A DNA stretch of 64,000 nucleotides from an uncultured Bacilli bacterium (GTDB lineage: Bacteria; Bacillota_I; Bacilli_A; RF39; UBA660): positions 186,001-250,000 of the forward strand of contig CAKOHZ010000001.1 of assembly GCA_934086315.1 (NCBI GenBank), read 5' to 3'. Positions 63,882 through 64,000 of the stretch are shown here, in pieces. The notes beneath the pieces are model-generated. The model was not told the origin of the DNA. It ran no database searches and worked only from the letters and a program-made list of their open reading frames with translations. The stretch's first letter is position 1. Each line of letters starts with the position of its first letter. The translations under genes were made by a program, and so were the position numbers.

Positions 63882-64000
63882 ACATTTATAGTATTATGTT
63901 TGAATAAAGCAATCGGTTATTATAATTAATCAAAATAGAATTAAATAAAAAGATGCATAACAATTATGCATCTTTAATAAACTCTATCCTTAGGTGGATG
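63882..64000. other. Non-coding right end of the window with a hairpin
   Basis: I see no gene here. A strong 12-bp hairpin, AAAGATGCATAA / TTATGCATCTTT (63949-63975), stands alone after AT-rich sequence and could end transcription on either strand. The last bases (ATCC-TTAGGT-GGAT) could form a small stem or belong to a feature beyond the window. Confidence 0.5.

Overview
This window is very AT-rich DNA from a low-GC Gram-positive (Firmicutes/Bacilli-type) bacterium. The evidence is strong GGAGG and GGTGA ribosome binding sites, DAP-free housekeeping genes of Firmicutes type (murD, addAB, glyA, gmk, rdgB), BspA-type surface repeats and short intergenic gaps. TGA is used as a stop (844-846, 49551-49553, 58743-58745), so this is not a code-4 mycoplasma. 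An uncultured gut lineage related to RF39/Mycoplasmatota would fit; that placement is inference. No rRNA, tRNA, IS element or CRISPR array was seen. A recurring extended -10 box, TGNTATAAT, precedes most transcription units, and most units end in a short AT-rich hairpin, often shared by two converging genes.

Layout: 1-4.1 kb carries RNA-modifying enzymes (an RlmI-type methyltransferase, an RluA-type pseudouridine synthase, a KsgA/Dim1-type methyltransferase with an altered catalytic motif). 4.1-9.5 kb is a TetR-controlled divergent locus: alpha/beta hydrolase plus TetR on one side and a large MMPL transporter fusion on the other, with three matching 13-bp operators between. 9.5-12.9 kb has an acyltransferase and a hybrid histidine kinase. 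12.9-15.8 kb is the most striking accessory segment: a probable type I toxin-antitoxin locus (29-aa hydrophobic toxin, convergent antisense RNA), then an upstream peptide and attenuator controlling an ABC-F ATPase fused to an intact-looking APH(3')-like kinase. 15.8-19.6 kb holds a dicarboxylate-type symporter and a TetR/acyl-CoA synthetase pair with a perfect 16-bp palindrome. 19.6-38.8 kb is a mix of small unknown proteins and housekeeping genes (murD, Mn-type pyrophosphatase, GH25 lysozyme lipoprotein, gmk, ABC/FtsX exporter, glyA). 38.8-40.5 kb is a pilin-headed BspA-repeat surface protein. 40.5-49.5 kb has addB-addA, a lipid kinase, a MazG-like hydrolase and a P-type ATPase.

49.5-55.1 kb is an operon of a zinc-ribbon/LRR membrane protein, a radical SAM/SPASM enzyme, a small Ser/Gly/Asn-rich protein translationally coupled to it, a second zinc-ribbon membrane protein and rdgB; it could be a peptide-maturation system. 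55.2-63.7 kb is a tightly overlapping seven-gene biosynthetic operon (HAD-glycosyltransferase fusion, ThDP enzyme, SDR, cupin, PRTase-pyruvyltransferase fusion, FrhB-like Fe-S protein, HisC-like aminotransferase) flanked by two near-identical terminator hairpins and followed by a frameshifted amidase remnant. It looks like an exchangeable surface-glycan or small-molecule island.
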